The notes under the pieces were generated by a model, which did no database searches, was not told where the DNA came from, and was given only the letters and a program-made list of their open reading frames with translations. The position numbers and the translations under genes were made by a program. A DNA stretch of 40,759 bases from Hyphomicrobiaceae bacterium. Its GTDB lineage: Bacteria > Pseudomonadota > Alphaproteobacteria > Rhizobiales > Xanthobacteraceae. Positions within the stretch are counted from its first letter, which is position 1; each line of letters opens with the position of its first letter. The stretch lies in contig JAJPJB010000005.1 in assembly GCA_021324465.1 (NCBI GenBank), forward strand, positions 1-40,759, given 5' to 3'. Shown here piece by piece: positions 36,156 through 40,759 of this stretch.

Positions 36156-38171
36156 ATGCGATTTTCGCCGCAATTTCTCGACGAGCTGCGCGCGCGGCTT
36201 CCTGTTTCGGAGGTCGTGGGCAAGCGCGTCAAACTGCGCAAGGCTGGACGCGAATGGAAGGGACTCTCACCCTTCAACAAGGAAAAGACGGCATCCTTCT
36301 TCGTCAATGACCAGAAGGCGATGTGGTTTGACTTCTCGTCCGGCAAGAACGGCAACATTTTCGATTTTTTGATGCTCACCGAGGGCGTCAGCTTTCCGGA
36401 AGCGGTCGAGCGGCTGGCGCACCAGGCAGGCATTCCGCTGCCGGTCATGACGCGCGAGGCGCAGGTGCAGGAACAGCGGCGCAAGACCCTGCACGATATC
36501 GTCGAGCTCGCCGCCAAATATTTCGAGGCGACGCTTGCCTCGCGCAACGGTGCGCGCGGCCGCGGCTATCTGCTTGACCGTGGCATTGCCTCGTCGACGC
36601 AGCTGAAATTCCGGCTCGGCTATGCGCTCTCCGAGCAATATGCGCTCAAGGAGCATCTCGGCGCGGCGAAAATCCCGGTCGACGACATGATCGAAGCCGG
36701 GCTTCTTGTGTCGGGCGAAGATATTGCCGTGCCCTACGACCGCTTCCGCGATCGCGTGATGTTTCCGATCAGCGATTGGCGCGGGCGCGTCATCGCCTTT
36801 GGTGGCCGGGCGCTCGAAAAGGACGTCGCGGCCAAATATCTCAACTCGCCGGAGACGCCGCTCTTTCATAAAGGCGCAACGCTCTACAATATTGCCGGCG
36901 CGCGCAAGGCCGCACATGACGGCGCGCAAGTCATAGCCGTGGAGGGCTATGTCGATGTCATCGCCATGGTCACCGCCGGATTTGAGGCGACAGTGGCGCC
37001 GCTTGGCACGGCGCTGACCGCCGATCAGCTCGCTTTGCTGTGGCGCATGGCGGATGAGCCGATCCTCTGTTTTGACGGCGACGATGCGGGCCGGCGCGCG
37101 GCCTATCGCGCTATCGACCTGACCCTGCCGCTGCTGCGCCCCGGCAAGAGCATCAAATTCGCCGCGCTGCCCGACGGACAGGATCCCGACGACCTCGTCC
37201 GTTCCGGCGGCCGCGATGCAATCGAGGACGTGCTCGGGGGAGCGCGTCCGCTCGCGCACATGTTGTGGGCGCGCGAGAGCGAGGCCGGGCCGTTCGATAC
37301 GCCAGAGCGCCGCGCCGCGCTTGAGGCACGGATCGGCGAAGTCACCGCCGCGATCGCCGACGAGACGGTGCGCCGTTACTACCGGCAGGATTTGTCCGCG
37401 CGCCTGCGCAATTTGTTTGCGCCGATCGATATCGGGGCTCGACGGAAAAAGTTCGGCGAAAAGGCAGCGGGAGCCGCGAACCGCTTCGGCAAAAAATCAT
37501 TCGGCGAAAGCCGGCGCTCGGGCGGTGCTGCGGGCTCGGTTCTGCTCGGCCGGGATGAGCCCTACATTGCGGCGAGCCCGTTCTTTGCCGCCAGCGCGTT
37601 GCATCGCGGGCACCGCGCGGCGATTCCGCGTCGCGAGGCGCTGATCCTGCTGGCCGCTATCAATCATCCTTGGCTTCTGCACGACCATATCGAGGAACTC
37701 GCCGCAGCGGAGTTCCGTCATGCCGACGCCCAAAGACTCAAAGGCGCGCTGATCGATGTCTTTGCCCGTCATCATTTTGGCAACGAGTTTGGCCATTCGG
37801 CCGCCGCTGCAGACGAGGACGCCGCCGCCGAGCGGTCAGCGCTCGCCGCAGAACTCGCCAACAGAGGATTTGCCGGTCTCGTCGAGCGCATTTCGCGCGC
37901 CATCACGACGCCATCGGTCTGGGGTGCTCGCCCCAATGCAGCGCAAAGCGATGTCTTGCTCACCTGGAAGCAGCTTCTTGCCTTGCATATGCAGTGGCAC
38001 TCCCTAACTAGGGAACTTAGGGACGCGGAGGCGGCGCTCGGCCAGGACAATACCGAGGCGAACTATGCGCGGCTTCGCGACGTCAAAGCCAGGCTGGCCT
38101 CGCTTGATGGAACCGAAGCCTTGATCGAGGGCTTTGGTGCTCCTTCAGGTCGGCCGGCCAGGACGCTGTGA
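36156..38171 (+). CDS. dnaG: DNA primase
   Basis: DnaG makes RNA primers at the replication fork. The 671-residue product has an N-terminal domain, an RNA-polymerase core with a Toprim fold (VIAVEGYVDVIAM and CFDGDDAGRRAA, with catalytic Glu and Asp residues) and a long C-terminal helicase-interacting part. In the N-terminal zinc-binding domain all four E. coli ligands are replaced: Cys40 by Ser38, His43 by Asn41, Cys61 by Asp59 and Cys64 by Ser62 (LSPFN and WFDFSSG). The fold around them is kept, so the domain probably folds without zinc, a feature I recall from other Rhizobiales. The start has only a weak ribosome site. rpoD follows after 543 bp. Confidence 0.97.
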   Translation: MRFSPQFLDELRARLPVSEVVGKRVKLRKAGREWKGLSPFNKEKTASFFVNDQKAMWFDFSSGKNGNIFDFLMLTEGVSFPEAVERLAHQAGIPLPVMTREAQVQEQRRKTLHDIVELAAKYFEATLASRNGARGRGYLLDRGIASSTQLKFRLGYALSEQYALKEHLGAAKIPVDDMIEAGLLVSGEDIAVPYDRFRDRVMFPISDWRGRVIAFGGRALEKDVAAKYLNSPETPLFHKGATLYNIAGARKAAHDGAQVIAVEGYVDVIAMVTAGFEATVAPLGTALTADQLALLWRMADEPILCFDGDDAGRRAAYRAIDLTLPLLRPGKSIKFAALPDGQDPDDLVRSGGRDAIEDVLGGARPLAHMLWARESEAGPFDTPERRAALEARIGEVTAAIADETVRRYYRQDLSARLRNLFAPIDIGARRKKFGEKAAGAANRFGKKSFGESRRSGGAAGSVLLGRDEPYIAASPFFAASALHRGHRAAIPRREALILLAAINHPWLLHDHIEELAAAEFRHADAQRLKGALIDVFARHHFGNEFGHSAAAADEDAAAERSALAAELANRGFAGLVERISRAITTPSVWGARPNAAQSDVLLTWKQLLALHMQWHSLTRELRDAEAALGQDNTEANYARLRDVKARLASLDGTEALIEGFGAPSGRPARTL

Positions 38172-38395
38172 TGTCGCTTTCAGCGTCAGACGAGAAAGTG
38201 CTGGGTGGGCTGATACGGGTAGCGGTTTTCGAAGGTCGTCCGCCGCGCCGGTCGCGTCATTTTGGGCCGGCACCGGAACGGACCTTCGGCGTTAGGTTTC
38301 TGCCGTTTGTGCAGAGCGAGCGGCTCAGCGCGCGGCAAGCTTTACGCCAGACCGGTGAGGGACTAAGAGGTCGCCCTTGCCGGCCTTTAAGGTTA

Positions 38396-38419
38396 GTCGG
38401 AGCTTAACGGAGTTCCGAC
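38396..38419 (+). promoter_or_regulatory. Hairpin 1 in the dnaG-rpoD spacer
   Basis: GTCGGAGCT (38396-38404) pairs with AGTTCCGAC (38411-38419) around a TAACGG loop, 8 Watson-Crick pairs and one G-T wobble. It lies 225 nt after dnaG. No T-run follows, so an mRNA processing or stabilising role is more likely than termination. Confidence 0.4.
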
Positions 38420-38484
38420 ACATTTGGCCTCGATTCGGGCGGTGCAGGCGAGGATAGACCTTGTCGGCGCTGCCCTTTTCGGCC

Positions 38485-38531
38485 ATTGGCTTAATTCGCT
38501 GGTCGGACGCCCCGCGAGCGACTAAGCCAAT
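38485..38531 (+). promoter_or_regulatory. Hairpin 2 in the rpoD leader
   Basis: ATTGGCTTAATTCGCT (38485-38500) and AGCGACTAAGCCAAT (38517-38531) give a stem of 14 pairs with one unpaired base; C38484-G38532 extends it. The loop of 16 nt is GC-rich. It ends 183 nt before the rpoD start and has no T-run, so it may be a folded leader or mRNA stability element. Confidence 0.5.
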
Positions 38532-38714
38532 GACCCAACAATAAGCGGACTCAAGGCCGGAGCTTTCGGGCTCTTGCCCGGTCCGAACGGTGGGTTCCTG
38601 TTTTGTCTCGGCCGCGCCGATTCGGGCGCCAATAGGATTTGAGGGACTGAACTGGGACCGGGACGCGCTGATGCAAGCGCCGGCTTCGCGAAGGCGCCCT
38701 TGGAGAAGATGAAC

Positions 38715-40759
<2,045 letters not shown>

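Larger units (their letters stand above)
38172..38714. other. dnaG-rpoD spacer with two hairpins
   Basis: No gene is supported in these 543 bp. A 79-codon frame that starts at the dnaG stop (38168) has no recognisable family and an arginine-rich, low-complexity composition. The spacer holds the two hairpins listed separately, three GGGAC repeats near 38641-38665 and the rpoD ribosome site. The rpoD promoter must be here, but I cannot place it with confidence. Confidence 0.5.

Noticed and set aside
38168-38407. 79-codon plus-strand frame right after dnaG
   Set aside because: Although its start overlaps the dnaG stop, composition is random-looking, there is no family match, and a hairpin spans its end.

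Overview
The window looks like chromosomal DNA of a GC-rich alphaproteobacterium of the order Hyphomicrobiales (Rhizobiales), probably near Bradyrhizobium, Pseudolabrys or Xanthobacteraceae. Four things point there: the alphaproteobacterial RpoD and CarB, a primase whose zinc-finger cysteines are all replaced, three solitary Bug/TctC-type binding proteins, and many GTG/TTG starts behind good Shine-Dalgarno sites. This rests on protein character, since no search could be run. I saw no tRNA, rRNA, CRISPR array or complete insertion sequence.

Layout. (1) 1-5084: the 3' end of a chemotaxis receptor gene, then a minus-strand run of gamma-glutamyltransferase, glucarate dehydratase (gudD) and a Gfo/Idh/MocA dehydrogenase. 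(2) 5278-9484: an aspartate-dehydrogenase-like gene with a TTG start, a 12-TPR protein with a glycosyltransferase-like C-terminus, and a Bug binding protein on the minus strand. (3) 9729-17160: the most system-like block, a plus-strand series coding for a [2Fe-2S] subunit, a Tat-exported molybdopterin subunit, a triheme cytochrome c, a 787-residue amidase and a ModA-like binding protein. A recognisable sigma70 promoter and two dyads lie in front. This looks like a periplasmic oxidation module for an aromatic N-heterocycle, aldehyde or amide. (4) 17635-22726: accessory genes (TauE/SafE permease, extradiol-dioxygenase-like protein, exported MsrB, second ModA-like protein, 2-hydroxyacid dehydrogenase) with decayed LysR and VapC gene remnants and an orphan minus-strand terminator. 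(5) 22727-33293: core genes on the minus strand (LysR regulator, trxB, greA, carB, carA), with carB and carA separated by a MetE-like, a Bug and a cupin gene. (6) 33354-40759: a frameshifted small gene, a YqeY-type protein, a methyltransferase, a Bug protein, dnaG and a truncated rpoD. The YqeY-dnaG-rpoD core is interrupted by two accessory genes.

The genome region alternates conserved macromolecular-synthesis genes with catabolic and transport islands. The islands carry most of the oddities: gene remnants, small tandem duplications, inverted repeats and binding proteins with no transporter next to them.
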